Of a stretch of 64,000 nucleotides of DNA, positions 46,165-54,929 are shown one piece after another. How positions within the stretch are numbered: position 1 is the first letter of the stretch; every line of letters starts with the position of its first letter. The notes beneath the pieces are model-generated. The model saw nothing but the letters and a program-made list of their open reading frames with translations, ran no database searches and had not been told where the DNA came from. A program made the position numbers and the translations under genes. This DNA is from Tateyamaria sp. Alg231-49 (lineage in GTDB: Bacteria > Pseudomonadota > Alphaproteobacteria > Rhodobacterales > Rhodobacteraceae), in NCBI RefSeq assembly GCF_900143535.1, contig NZ_FRFA01000007.1:219960-283959 (forward strand), read 5' to 3'.

Positions 46165-47742
46165 ATGTGGAACGACTTGAACGCATTGGCCGCCCAAATG
46201 GGCGAGCGGCACATCCTTGAGCTGTTTGATGAGGCGCGCGCGGACGACTTTGCTGTGCAGACCCAGTTCATGCGGTTTGACTATGCCAAGACAAATATAG
46301 ACACAGCCACGCGCGATGCATTGTTGGCCCTGTCCGATGCCGCCAGTGTTTCAACGCGACGCGACGCGATGTTCTCCGGGGAAAAAATTAACGAAACTGA
46401 GGGGCGGGCAGTGCTGCACACGGCGTTGCGCAATCTCGATGGTGGCCCGGTTATGGTGGATGGTCAGGACGTCATGCCAGAGGTGCTTGCGACGCTGGAC
46501 CGGATGGCGGCCTATGCCGAAGAGGTGCGCAGCGGACCGATCACTGACGTGGTCAATATCGGGATCGGTGGATCTGACCTTGGACCCAGCATGGCGGTGC
46601 AAGCCTTGTCGCCATACCGTGACGGCCCGCGCTGTCATTTCGTCTCCAACGTAGATGGCGCACATATCGCGGATGTGCTGCGGGAACTGGATGCGAAAAC
46701 GACACTTGTGATTGTCGCCTCCAAAACTTTTACCACGATCGAAACCATGACCAATGCGCGCACTGCGCGGGCGTGGATGCTTGATGGTGGGGGCGATCCT
46801 GCGACCCAATTCGCGGCTTTATCCACCGCCGAAGACAAGACAGCAGATTTCGGCATTCCGTCCGAGCGTGTCTTTGGGTTCGAAGACTGGGTCGGCGGGC
46901 GCTATTCCATGTGGGGGCCTATTGGGCTGTCCATAATGCTTGCCATTGGCCCTGACGGTTTCCGTGCTTTCCTGCGCGGTGGGCAAGAAATGGATCACCA
47001 TTTCTGTTCCGCTCAAGGTACTGAAAACATGCCGCTTATGCTGGCACTCGTGGGCATCTGGCACAGACAAGTTCTGGGCCATGCAACACGCGCCGTGCTG
47101 CCATACGATCAGCGGTTGGGGCAATTGCCAGCCTATCTGCAGCAGCTGGAAATGGAATCAAACGGTAAGTCGGTTGGCATGGATGGCCAACCGTTGCCGG
47201 TAGACAGCGGTCCCGTGGTCTGGGGCGCGCCCGGCACCAATGGACAGCACGCGTTCTACCAGTTGATCCACCAGGGCACATCTGTGATCCCCTGTGAATT
47301 CATGGTGGCCTGCGACGGGCACGAGGATGACCTGAAACACCATCACGACCTGCTCATAGCCAACTGTCTGGCGCAATCCGAGGCGTTGTTGCGCGGCCGC
47401 GATCTTGATGAGGCGCGCAGCAAGGTGGCGGATAAGTTCGAAGGCGCGGAATTGGAACGCCAAGCTGCCCACCGCGTCTTTGCGGGAAACCGTCCCTCGA
47501 CCACGCTGATCTATCCAAAGCTTGACCCGTTCACGCTGGGGCAGATCATCGCTCTTTATGAACACCGGGTCTTTGTCGAAGGGGTGATATTGGGCATCAA
47601 TTCCTATGATCAGTGGGGGGTTGAACTGGGTAAAGAACTGGCCACAGCTCTTCAACCTGTGATCGAAGGGGCAGATGTCCCTGCGGACAAGGATGGTTCG
47701 ACCCGCGCGCTCGTCAGCTACCTTCGGACCCATAAAAAATAG
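46165..47742 (+). CDS. pgi: Glucose-6-phosphate isomerase
   Basis: Interconverts glucose 6-phosphate and fructose 6-phosphate; 525 residues. Family motifs: [16 protein letters not shown] and [21 protein letters not shown], the PGI signature [22 protein letters not shown], and [13 protein letters not shown] near the end with the catalytic Lys. The ATG at 46165 follows GGAG; the longer frame is an extension within pgl. In Rhodobacteraceae, which mostly use the Entner-Doudoroff route, this step lets fructose 6-phosphate cycle back to glucose 6-phosphate. Confidence 0.96.
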   Translation: MWNDLNALAAQMGERHILELFDEARADDFAVQTQFMRFDYAKTNIDTATRDALLALSDAASVSTRRDAMFSGEKINETEGRAVLHTALRNLDGGPVMVDGQDVMPEVLATLDRMAAYAEEVRSGPITDVVNIGIGGSDLGPSMAVQALSPYRDGPRCHFVSNVDGAHIADVLRELDAKTTLVIVASKTFTTIETMTNARTARAWMLDGGGDPATQFAALSTAEDKTADFGIPSERVFGFEDWVGGRYSMWGPIGLSIMLAIGPDGFRAFLRGGQEMDHHFCSAQGTENMPLMLALVGIWHRQVLGHATRAVLPYDQRLGQLPAYLQQLEMESNGKSVGMDGQPLPVDSGPVVWGAPGTNGQHAFYQLIHQGTSVIPCEFMVACDGHEDDLKHHHDLLIANCLAQSEALLRGRDLDEARSKVADKFEGAELERQAAHRVFAGNRPSTTLIYPKLDPFTLGQIIALYEHRVFVEGVILGINSYDQWGVELGKELATALQPVIEGADVPADKDGSTRALVSYLRTHKK

Positions 47743-47767
47743 GTATTTCTGCAAGCGGAAAGCCGTA

Positions 47768-47797
47768 CATACGTCAGCGATTATCCGCTGACGTATG
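47768..47797. repeat. Perfect 12-bp inverted repeat after pgi
   Basis: CATACGTCAGCG (47768-47779), a 6-base loop and CGCTGACGTATG (47786-47797). It could form a stable stem-loop at the 3' end of the zwf-pgl-pgi transcript, but no T-run follows, so it is either a stabiliser or a regulator site for the next gene. Confidence 0.55.
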
Positions 47798-47925
47798 CTT
47801 ACCTATGGGGGAATACCTGACCTAACCACCGGTTGCGTAAACCTATTTTGGCGTCCTATTGTTGGTTGGGGCGCAGCATATTTTCGCCCTTCCATTTTTA
47901 AGACTTATATTTAGGAGGCCTGATT

Positions 47926-49413
47926 ATGGCTGGAACTCAACATGGGCTCACGCGGCTCGACCAACTCGTAAAAACTTGTATCCACGGCAACGGACCATCT
48001 CGGCCCTTTGCCCAGACCCTAGGGCGCGTGATGCCCCCCAATCCGGTGCGGATCACGAACATCACCCATGCTGACGTGATCGCAGCACTTGATGAATTGT
48101 CTCAAAGCATGGGCGTAAACGGAAACACCGATGGACCAGCGGACGCAGGTATGACGTTCTTTGGTCAGTTCGTGGATCACGACATCACGTTGGATGCCAC
48201 ATCAGCCCTTGGCACCCGGATTGATCCCGCAACTATCCCCAATGTGCGCACGCCGTCCCTTGATTTGGACTGTGTCTACGGCGCAGGCCCTGAGGCGTCG
48301 CCGACGCTGTATGGTGCGGGCGATGCTGAACAGTTCCTGATGTTCGGTCGCAAGGACAACCCGCGCGATCTGGCACGCACTTGTGCAGGCAAGGCGCTGA
48401 TCGGCGATTTTCGCAATGACGAGAATATCATCGTCGCCCAAATACAGGCGGTCTTTATCGAGTTGCATAACCTCTTGATGTCCAAGCGGGTCGAAGGTGG
48501 TGGCGAGGCTGATGACATCAAAGCCTGTGCCCACGACGGCATCGACAAGCACATCTGGCACGACCATGTCAGCCCGAAACTGTCAAACTTCGAAGAGGTC
48601 CGCCGCTTTATCCGGCTGCACTACCAATGGATGGTGTGGTGCGAGTTGCTACCTTCCTTCATTGAGCAAGAGTGTCTGGATTGGGCGCTGAACGACCCAA
48701 ATCCATTTGGTTGGGACGCTCCAGTGATGCCTGTTGAGTTCACCGGGGCCGGGTACCGTTTTGGCCATGCAACCACACAGTTTGAGTACGCACTGACCAA
48801 TGGTGGCGATCCCAAGGGGCTGTTCGCGCTGCCCGGCTTTGGTCCTCGCCCTGTCGATGGCAACATAGAAATGGCCATGTGGTTCGAAATGAATGGCGCG
48901 GTTTCCTCGCAAAAGGCGCGCCCGGTTGGCCCTCATCTGGGTCTGCCTTTGCTGAACCTGCCTTTTGTGCATGCGCCCATCGAACTTGCAGATATCGAGG
49001 AAACACTGACCCTCGATCAATCCCGCAATTTGGCGCTGCGCAACATGGTACGCGACCGCTACACCTACCAACTGGCCAGCGGTCAGCAGCTTGCGGCCAA
49101 ACTCGGGACCAAGGCGGTCCCTGTGCCGGATATCCTAAAGCACAAAGGGTTCACCAAAACGCCGCTGTGGTTCTACTGCCTGCAAGAGGCCGAAGCGCAC
49201 GGGCAAGGCAAGTTGACCGGGGCAGGGGGCAAGTTGGTGGCGTCCGTCTTTGCCAACCTGTTGCGGCGTGATCCGACAACCTTCATCCATATGCCGCACT
49301 TCAAGCCGTGGCATGGGTTCAAAGGCCAGCCAAGCGTGATGGCTGGTATCATCGCCTACATCGATGCCAACCGGGCCCATATGAAGCACGTAGAAGAGCT
49401 GCAATGCGGCTGA
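47926..49413 (+). CDS. Heme peroxidase of the animal-type (cyclooxygenase-peroxidase) family
   Basis: Protein of 495 residues. FFGQFVDHDITLDATSAL near residue 80 holds the distal His/Asp of animal heme peroxidases. DFRNDENIIVAQIQAVFIELHNLLM is the later conserved helix. No signal peptide or membrane segment is seen, and the protein is smaller than eukaryotic members. Such proteins in marine bacteria are linked to iodide or superoxide chemistry, but no substrate can be assigned here. It has a strong ribosome-binding site (AGGAGG) and stands alone after the pgi inverted repeat. Confidence 0.85.
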   Translation: MAGTQHGLTRLDQLVKTCIHGNGPSRPFAQTLGRVMPPNPVRITNITHADVIAALDELSQSMGVNGNTDGPADAGMTFFGQFVDHDITLDATSALGTRIDPATIPNVRTPSLDLDCVYGAGPEASPTLYGAGDAEQFLMFGRKDNPRDLARTCAGKALIGDFRNDENIIVAQIQAVFIELHNLLMSKRVEGGGEADDIKACAHDGIDKHIWHDHVSPKLSNFEEVRRFIRLHYQWMVWCELLPSFIEQECLDWALNDPNPFGWDAPVMPVEFTGAGYRFGHATTQFEYALTNGGDPKGLFALPGFGPRPVDGNIEMAMWFEMNGAVSSQKARPVGPHLGLPLLNLPFVHAPIELADIEETLTLDQSRNLALRNMVRDRYTYQLASGQQLAAKLGTKAVPVPDILKHKGFTKTPLWFYCLQEAEAHGQGKLTGAGGKLVASVFANLLRRDPTTFIHMPHFKPWHGFKGQPSVMAGIIAYIDANRAHMKHVEELQCG

Positions 49414-49420
49414 AACGTAT

Positions 49421-49450
49421 CGTAGGGCGGGGGTTAACCCCGCCTGACGC
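49421..49450. repeat. GC-rich palindromic element, copy B
   Basis: CGTAGGGCGGGG-GTTAA-CCCCGCCTGACG: the arms pair over most of their length (7 bp without mismatch next to the loop). It lies in the gap between the peroxidase and ligase genes. The right arm is nearly the same as in the element at 34476-34500, so a dispersed repeat family is likely. Confidence 0.4.
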
Positions 49451-49562
49451 ACCACGTCACGCGCGCTCATCAGGCTTGCATGGGCGCGCGCACCTTGGCA
49501 GGGTTCCTCACAAAGGGGAGCAACTAAAGACTCCTATCAAAAATCTGAATGGGAGGTGCCAA

Positions 49563-51182
49563 ATGCTTGGCCAAATGATGAATTTCCCCCTGACCATCGG
49601 GTCGCTTGTGGATCACGCCGCACGGTACCACACAGAGACCGAGATCGTGTCCGTCAACACGCTTGGCGGCACCGAAGTCACGACTTGGGGGCAGGTCGGA
49701 TCGAACGCACATCGGCTGGGCGATGCGTTAACCAAGCTGGGGCTAGACCCGCAGACTCGCTGCGCGACAATTGCATGGAACAACCGCCGCCATCTCGAGA
49801 TTTACTTTGGCGTCTCAGGGTCTGGTTTCGTCTGCCACACGATCAACCCACGTCTTTTCCCCGAACAACTGGCCTACATCATCACGCACGCCGAAGATCG
49901 CGTGCTCTTTATTGACAAAAGCTTCGTCCCACTGGTCAAGGCCATCCGAGATCAGATCCCATGCGTCGAACATATTGTTTTGATGGGAGCGGAAGACGCA
50001 GACGCGGCGACTATGATTGATGGGTTGACGTTCTACGATGATCTCATCGCAACTGGCGCGCCCGATTTTGATTGGCCTGAGTTTGACGAAAACACAGCAT
50101 CTTCCTTATGTTATACGTCCGGAACAACAGGGAACCCCAAAGGTGTTCTCTATTCGCATCGCACAACCGTGCTGCATGCCTTGGCCGCGAACACGCCCGA
50201 TTGCATCGGCTTTTCAGCGCGCGACGTGGTTTTGCCCGTGGTACCAATGTTCCACGTCAACGCGTGGGGAACACCTTATGCCTGTGCGCAGGTCGGTGCG
50301 CGCATGGTTCTTCCGGGTCCGGGTCTGGACGGTCCATCATTGGTGTCGCTGATCGATGCGCATCGCGTGAACATTGCCCTTGGTGTGCCAACGATCTGGC
50401 AGGGTTTGTTGGCAGAGGCCAAGAAATCGGGCTCAAAACTTGCCAGCCTGACACGCACCGTGGTGGGTGGTTCGGCATGTCCGCCTTCGATGATGGCGAC
50501 CTTCCGCGACGACTATGATGTCGAAGTGATCCACGCATGGGGCATGACCGAGATGTCTCCGCTTGGCTCATCCAACCAACCGTTGGCAAAGCACGCTGAT
50601 CTACCCATCGAACAGCAACATGCCTTGCGCGAAAGTCAGGGGCGCCCGCCTTGGGGTGTTGACCTCAAGATTGTGGACCCGGACGGCAAGGAATTACCGC
50701 GCGACGGGGGGGCGCAAGGTGATTTGATGGTGCGAGGGCATTGGATACTAGATGCCTATTTTCAATCAACGGCGGCGGAAACTCTGACTGAGGGCTGGTT
50801 TCATACCGGCGACGTGGCCACGCTGGATGCTGATGGCTATCTGTCGATCAAGGACCGGTCCAAGGACATCATCAAATCTGGGGGTGAGTGGATTTCTTCC
50901 GTAGATCTGGAAAACATCGCGCTTGCGCATCCTGAACTGGCGGATGCAGCGGTGATCGGTGCGCGGCACGAAAAATGGGACGAACGGCCCGTGTTGATCG
51001 CTGTCCGCGCCGAGGGGCATGCTCCCAGCGAAGAGACGGTGCTATCGATCTTTGAGGGCAAGATTGCGCGTTGGCAGGTACCTGATCGGGTGGTCTTCAC
51101 GGATGTACTGCCACGCAATGCGACCGGCAAAGTGCTGAAGCGGAACCTGCGTGACACGTTTGGGGATGTCTTGATCGACTAA
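49563..51182 (+). CDS. dmdB: Acyl-CoA ligase, DmdB-like (3-methylthiopropionyl-CoA ligase type)
   Basis: Adenylate-forming ligase of 539 residues. The N terminus MLGQMMNFPLTIGSLVDHAARYH and the downstream WNNRRHLEIYFGVSGSGFVCHTINPRLFPEQL follow the DmdB pattern of roseobacters. DmdB activates 3-methylthiopropionate in the demethylation pathway of DMSP. ATP motifs: CYTSGTTGNPKGVLYSHR, HAWGMTEMSPLGS, GDVATLDADGYLSIKDRSKDIIKSGGEWISSVD and ATGKVLKRNL. The ATG at 49563 is preceded by GGGAGG. Medium-chain fatty acid ligases look alike, so the substrate is likely but not certain. No dmdA, dmdC or dmdD gene is adjacent. Confidence 0.8.
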   Translation: MLGQMMNFPLTIGSLVDHAARYHTETEIVSVNTLGGTEVTTWGQVGSNAHRLGDALTKLGLDPQTRCATIAWNNRRHLEIYFGVSGSGFVCHTINPRLFPEQLAYIITHAEDRVLFIDKSFVPLVKAIRDQIPCVEHIVLMGAEDADAATMIDGLTFYDDLIATGAPDFDWPEFDENTASSLCYTSGTTGNPKGVLYSHRTTVLHALAANTPDCIGFSARDVVLPVVPMFHVNAWGTPYACAQVGARMVLPGPGLDGPSLVSLIDAHRVNIALGVPTIWQGLLAEAKKSGSKLASLTRTVVGGSACPPSMMATFRDDYDVEVIHAWGMTEMSPLGSSNQPLAKHADLPIEQQHALRESQGRPPWGVDLKIVDPDGKELPRDGGAQGDLMVRGHWILDAYFQSTAAETLTEGWFHTGDVATLDADGYLSIKDRSKDIIKSGGEWISSVDLENIALAHPELADAAVIGARHEKWDERPVLIAVRAEGHAPSEETVLSIFEGKIARWQVPDRVVFTDVLPRNATGKVLKRNLRDTFGDVLID

Positions 51183-51383
51183 AGCAGGCGATCAATGCTG
51201 GACGTGATGGCCCATGTGAGTGGGGCGAGTGGCCGTCCCATGACGGGCCAAAAGTGTTCGTAAACTCGCTCTTTTTTGAGGGTACGCCCGCTAATTGCCT
51301 TGGATTTTTCTCGATCCTGCGCCGTTGGCACCACATTTTTGAGGCATCCAGTCCTGCAAAGGCGGTAAATTCAATGACCGCCA

Positions 51384-52328
51384 ATGAAAGATTGGGCAGC
51401 AGTGGCCATATATACAGATCAAACGATTGCCGGAAATTACGATCCGGGCGCGTCACCTACTCCGTTTACGGCAACCATCATTACGATGGAGATCAATGAC
51501 GCTGATGATAGCGGCGTCATCCGCGCAGACGGGGGCGATCAGGTCAACGGTAGTAACGTGACCGCCGTCTGGGTTGGCGATACAATCACCCTTGATGGTG
51601 TGGTCATCTCCGGTGTGACTTTTTATACGGCTGACGGTGGCCGCTACTTCACCCCAGACGATGGCGCTGTACTGGAAGATGGCACAATCACGGCACAGAC
51701 GTTTGTGAACACCAGCACGCAATTCCCAGTTGGCAACTTTGGGCCGCCGTGTTTTGTGGCGGGAACCCGGATAAGAGTGCCAGGCGGGCAGGTGCCCGTT
51801 GAAACGCTGTGCGTTGGCGACCTTGTCGAAACGCGGGATCACGGCGCGCAGAGGGTGCGCTGGGTCGGATCGCGGACTGTCACCGGGCAGGGCGCTTTTG
51901 CACCGGTGCGCATCGAGCGCGGCGCGCTTGGCAATGCAGATCCACTGACTGTTTCCCCGCAGCATCGCATCATGATCGATGATTGGCGCGCTGGGTTTTA
52001 TCTTGGCGACGACGAAGTGTTGTGCCCGGCGCGATTGCTGGTCAACGGAGACACGATCACCCGTGAAACTTGCCCGACCGTCACATACGTACATTTCATG
52101 TTTGACCGCCACGAAATTGTCTATGCCAACGGCATCGCTGCCGAAAGCTTTCTGCCCGGTGAATACTTGTGCCATGAAAACAGCACCTTGCGGACTGAAG
52201 TGGATGCGGTTTTCCCTGAAAAAAGTGCGACCCAACTGCAGATGTCTGCCGCCCGGCGGATTGTGCGCTCCTTTGAGGCACATTTGTTTATTCCAACGAT
52301 TGATCCATCCATGATGCGCGCTGCCTGA
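51384..52328 (+). CDS. Solitary Hint-domain protein
   Basis: Protein of 314 residues. The C-terminal half (from Cys123) is a Hint (hedgehog/intein) domain: PPCFVAGTRIRVPGGQVPVETLCVGDLVETRDHG with the nucleophile Cys123, LTVSPQHRIMI with the conserved His, and a long tail ending RRIVRSFEAHLFIP. The N-terminal 120 residues are a beta-rich region without signal peptide. Such stand-alone Hint proteins are frequent in Rhodobacteraceae, but I know of no proven role; autoprocessing of the N-terminal part is expected. The start is uncertain: there is no clear ribosome-binding site and GTG at 51399 is an alternative. The 200-base upstream gap has no gene. Confidence 0.75.
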   Translation: MKDWAAVAIYTDQTIAGNYDPGASPTPFTATIITMEINDADDSGVIRADGGDQVNGSNVTAVWVGDTITLDGVVISGVTFYTADGGRYFTPDDGAVLEDGTITAQTFVNTSTQFPVGNFGPPCFVAGTRIRVPGGQVPVETLCVGDLVETRDHGAQRVRWVGSRTVTGQGAFAPVRIERGALGNADPLTVSPQHRIMIDDWRAGFYLGDDEVLCPARLLVNGDTITRETCPTVTYVHFMFDRHEIVYANGIAAESFLPGEYLCHENSTLRTEVDAVFPEKSATQLQMSAARRIVRSFEAHLFIPTIDPSMMRAA

Positions 52329-52371
52329 GACACGTTGCGTGTGGCGCGCAAGGTATCCCGCTCGCAATAAC

Positions 52372-52405
52372 AAGCTGGCCGCAAGGAATGCCTCGCGCCC
52401 AGCTT
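52372..52405. terminator. Stem-loop between convergent genes
   Basis: AAGCTGG (52372-52378) and CCAGCTT (52399-52405) with an inner pairing GC-AGG / CCT-GC form a hairpin between the Hint and PhoX stop codons. It ends in CTTTAT on one strand. Possible bidirectional terminator without a strong T-run. Confidence 0.4.
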
Positions 52406-52426
52406 TATGCTTTGTCAGACCAGCCT

Positions 52427-54328
52427 TTAACCGACCAAAGCGCCATCAGTCCGTTTGACCACAACGATTGACGAGCGTGGCAGCGATCCTTCGCCATCCG
52501 GGAAGGGTGCGCTTGGGTGCTGGATGCCGACAAACATAGTACGTCTGTCGCTGGACCACGTGAGGCCCGTCACTTCCGATCCATTCGGGCCCGTCAGAAA
52601 GCGGCGAATTTCGCCTGTCACAGGGTCACCGGCCAACATCTGGTTGTTGCCCATGCCCTCGAAATCGCCTTCGTTGTCGTCATTGCCGTCCGTCTGAATC
52701 CACATGATGCCTGTGGTGTCGAACTGCATGCCATCGGGCGAATTGAACATGTTGCCTTCGTTTATATTGGAAGACCCTTTGTAGGCGCCTTCCTGATTGG
52801 TCGGGTTGCCGGCCATCACGTAAAGGTCCCAGTCGAAGGTGCTGGATGCGTGGTTATCTCCGGATGGACGCCACCGCACGATCTGACCATAGTTGTTGAC
52901 CTCACGCGGGTTGGGCCCGTTGGCAGACGTGTCATCGCCACCCGCATTGGGTTTGACGCCACGGTTCTTGTTGTTCGTCAGGCAGCAATAGCCTTCGACG
53001 GCTGTGGGATTCACCGCAATCCATTCAGGGCGGTCCATTGTGGTCGCGCCAACGGCAGAAGCCGCCATACGGCTGAATATGGCGATTTCCGGGGCATTCA
53101 TTCCGGTGGCCTCTGGGGTTAGGGCGACCCATTCGCCGGACTGGTCCATGTTGAATTTTGCCACAAACAACTGACCTTCGCTGAGCAATGTCGAAGTGTC
53201 GCCGCCGGGCACATATTTGTCACGGCTCAGCCATTTGTACATGAACTCGCCACGCTCATCATCGCCCATATAGACAACCACGCGGCCATCCGGGGCCAGC
53301 GCATAGGCGGCATTCTCATGCTTGAAACGGCCAAGGGCGGTGTGTTTGACAGGCGTGCTTTCGGGGTCAGCCGGGTCGATTTCAACGATGTAGCCCGCGC
53401 GATGCGGCTCATTCGGGTTCTTGGAGATATCAAAACGCGCGTCAAACCCGTGGTAGTTGTAGCGGTTGGTGTCAACTTCGGTGTTCACGCCATAGCGCGA
53501 GAAGCCAGCAACATGGGCGTCGTCCAATGTCGGCTCTTCGGTGGTGCCGAAATAGCCGTTAAAGTTTTCTTCACAGGTCAGGTACGTCCCCCAAGGCGTG
53601 CGGCCCGAGCCGCAATTGTTGAACGTGCCAAGCGATGCTGTGCCCGTTGGGTCGGCTTGTGTTTTCATCAAGTCGTGTCCAGCGGCAGGGCCGTCAATGA
53701 CCATAGGTGTGTTGTGGTGAATGCGGCGGTTGAATGGGCTGTCGACGACAACTTCCCAACCGTTTTCGCCTTCGGTGACTTCCATGACGCTCACGCCCTG
53801 AAAGTTCTGCAATCGCAGCACGTCACCCGCTGACGTGGGCATACCGTCATTTGTGTGGGCCAGATTGTATTTCGGGTTCACATATTCGGAGTTCACCACG
53901 AGCAACTCGTGGTTGCCAACTTTGAACAACTCCATACCGTCTGTGTTCTCGCCGAATACGCGGTCTGACCCTTCTGTCGGGATACCGGTGGTGGGGTCAA
54001 AGGCAGGGGCGTCCGAAAACAGTGGGTCGCCCCAGCGCACCAGAACGTCCCAAGTGTAACCCTCTGGCACATGTACGGTGCCGTCTGTCTGGATTGGCAA
54101 CTGTTCAAAGGCAAAGCGGTCCGCCTGGCCGGCCATCGCCGTTGTGCCCCTAAGCATGGACGTGCCCATCACAGCAGCCCCAGACCCAAAAGTGAGCACA
54201 CCACCCATGAAACCGCGTCGCGTGATCGCCGCCTCCACGACGTCGTCAAACCCCTGCACATCAGGTCGGGAAAAATTCATCTCATCCCAATCATCAGGCG
54301 ACATTTCGTGTTGTTCGATATCTTTCAT
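52427..54328 (-). CDS. phoX: PhoX-type alkaline phosphatase (DUF839)
   Basis: Exported calcium- and iron-dependent phosphatase that releases phosphate from organic esters, 633 residues. Tat signal around residues 35-65 with ITRRGFMGGVLTFGSGAAVMG. The DUF839 body contains GRTPWGTYLTCEENFNGYFG, HEN, VVYMGDDERGEFMYKW and SSDRRTMFVGIQHP. The ATG at 54328 has GGAA upstream; the open frame extends further but that part is not family-like. Marine bacteria use PhoX under phosphate stress. The minus-strand upstream region has one CTGTCAC half-site at 54420-54426, so PhoB control is possible but weak. Confidence 0.9.
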   Translation of the reverse strand: MKDIEQHEMSPDDWDEMNFSRPDVQGFDDVVEAAITRRGFMGGVLTFGSGAAVMGTSMLRGTTAMAGQADRFAFEQLPIQTDGTVHVPEGYTWDVLVRWGDPLFSDAPAFDPTTGIPTEGSDRVFGENTDGMELFKVGNHELLVVNSEYVNPKYNLAHTNDGMPTSAGDVLRLQNFQGVSVMEVTEGENGWEVVVDSPFNRRIHHNTPMVIDGPAAGHDLMKTQADPTGTASLGTFNNCGSGRTPWGTYLTCEENFNGYFGTTEEPTLDDAHVAGFSRYGVNTEVDTNRYNYHGFDARFDISKNPNEPHRAGYIVEIDPADPESTPVKHTALGRFKHENAAYALAPDGRVVVYMGDDERGEFMYKWLSRDKYVPGGDTSTLLSEGQLFVAKFNMDQSGEWVALTPEATGMNAPEIAIFSRMAASAVGATTMDRPEWIAVNPTAVEGYCCLTNNKNRGVKPNAGGDDTSANGPNPREVNNYGQIVRWRPSGDNHASSTFDWDLYVMAGNPTNQEGAYKGSSNINEGNMFNSPDGMQFDTTGIMWIQTDGNDDNEGDFEGMGNNQMLAGDPVTGEIRRFLTGPNGSEVTGLTWSSDRRTMFVGIQHPSAPFPDGEGSLPRSSIVVVKRTDGALVG

Positions 54329-54611
54329 GGTCGGTTCCATTCCTTGATTGTGTATCTGGGTGTGGCGGACGCACAAGTGCGCGTTCAACAACGAGATATC
54401 GGGTCGATTCAAAGGTATTGTGACAGATCTCGGCTTATACACAGAATAAATTGCAACCATAACGATTTCGGCGAGGTCGCGCCGAGGGTGGTCTTGCAGC
54501 CTGATTTTCTACATGGGCGAAGTATATTGGACCGGTGCCATCGGGCCAAATGTAGCAATTCCCTCAACCGTCAAACAGGTGTGCATAACTGCTGGTGTAC
54601 TATGAGGCGGA

Positions 54612-54634
54612 TAGAGCGGGCGACGGGAATCGAA
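54612..54634 (-). other. tRNA-Gly 3' end fragment: candidate attachment-site remnant
   Basis: On the minus strand this reads TTCGATTCCCG then TCGCCCGCTC (21 bases together), followed by TA. This equals the T-loop, T-stem, acceptor 3' strand and discriminator of the typical alphaproteobacterial tRNA-Gly(GCC), with one mismatch in the terminal CCA. No 5' half is present: the bases before it do not continue the tRNA. Integrases duplicate exactly this 3' part. The orientation places the intact tRNA and the inserted DNA on the high-coordinate side. Compared with the tRNA from memory, not by search. Confidence 0.5.
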
Positions 54635-54891
54635 ACTTGGGATGCTCGCGAGATTTCCATAAAACAGGAAGAATTCGCCATTTTGTTCAAAAAGTATCCG
54701 CCGTTGTTGGGCTTTGCGGCCAAACCGGGTTCACGATGCGGGGTAGGGTTGTCGCCTCGCCTCACCTGAGCGGATCATGCCACGAGCGCCGATACGATCA
54801 CGAGGCACCAACAGAAAAAAAGCGTCCCGGTTTTCTGCAAATCTTCATGCCCAACCTTGGTTTTCCCGGCACGCGTCTTTTTAAAGGTGCG

Positions 54892-54918
54892 ACAGGCCGC
54901 GCATTGAGCGCGGCCTGT
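54892..54918 (-). terminator. Hairpin after the BCCT transporter gene
   Basis: Perfect 11-bp stem ACAGGCCGCGC / GCGCGGCCTGT with the loop TCAAT, 12 bases after the stop on the minus strand. The following bases are CGCACCTTTAAAA, so only a weak T-run; termination or mRNA protection are both possible. Confidence 0.55.
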
Positions 54919-54929
54919 GTTTCTGCTGT

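Larger units (their letters stand above)
54329..54929. other. Gene-free stretch of 601 bases between phoX and the BCCT gene
   Basis: The phoX upstream region takes about the first 150 bases. The middle contains a tRNA-Gly 3' fragment at 54612-54634. The last part has a strong hairpin at 54892-54918. The open frames here (for example the minus frame ending at 54571) have no family resemblance and no ribosome-binding site. It looks like a junction rather than coding sequence. Confidence 0.6.

Noticed and set aside
54420..54426. Pho box before phoX
   Set aside because: Only one CTGTCAC half-site is present; the second repeat 11 bases away has 3 of 7 matches. Mentioned under phoX but not called as a site.
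54571..54765. Short minus-strand frame in the phoX-BCCT gap
   Set aside because: No ribosome-binding site, no similarity, and it runs through the tRNA fragment.
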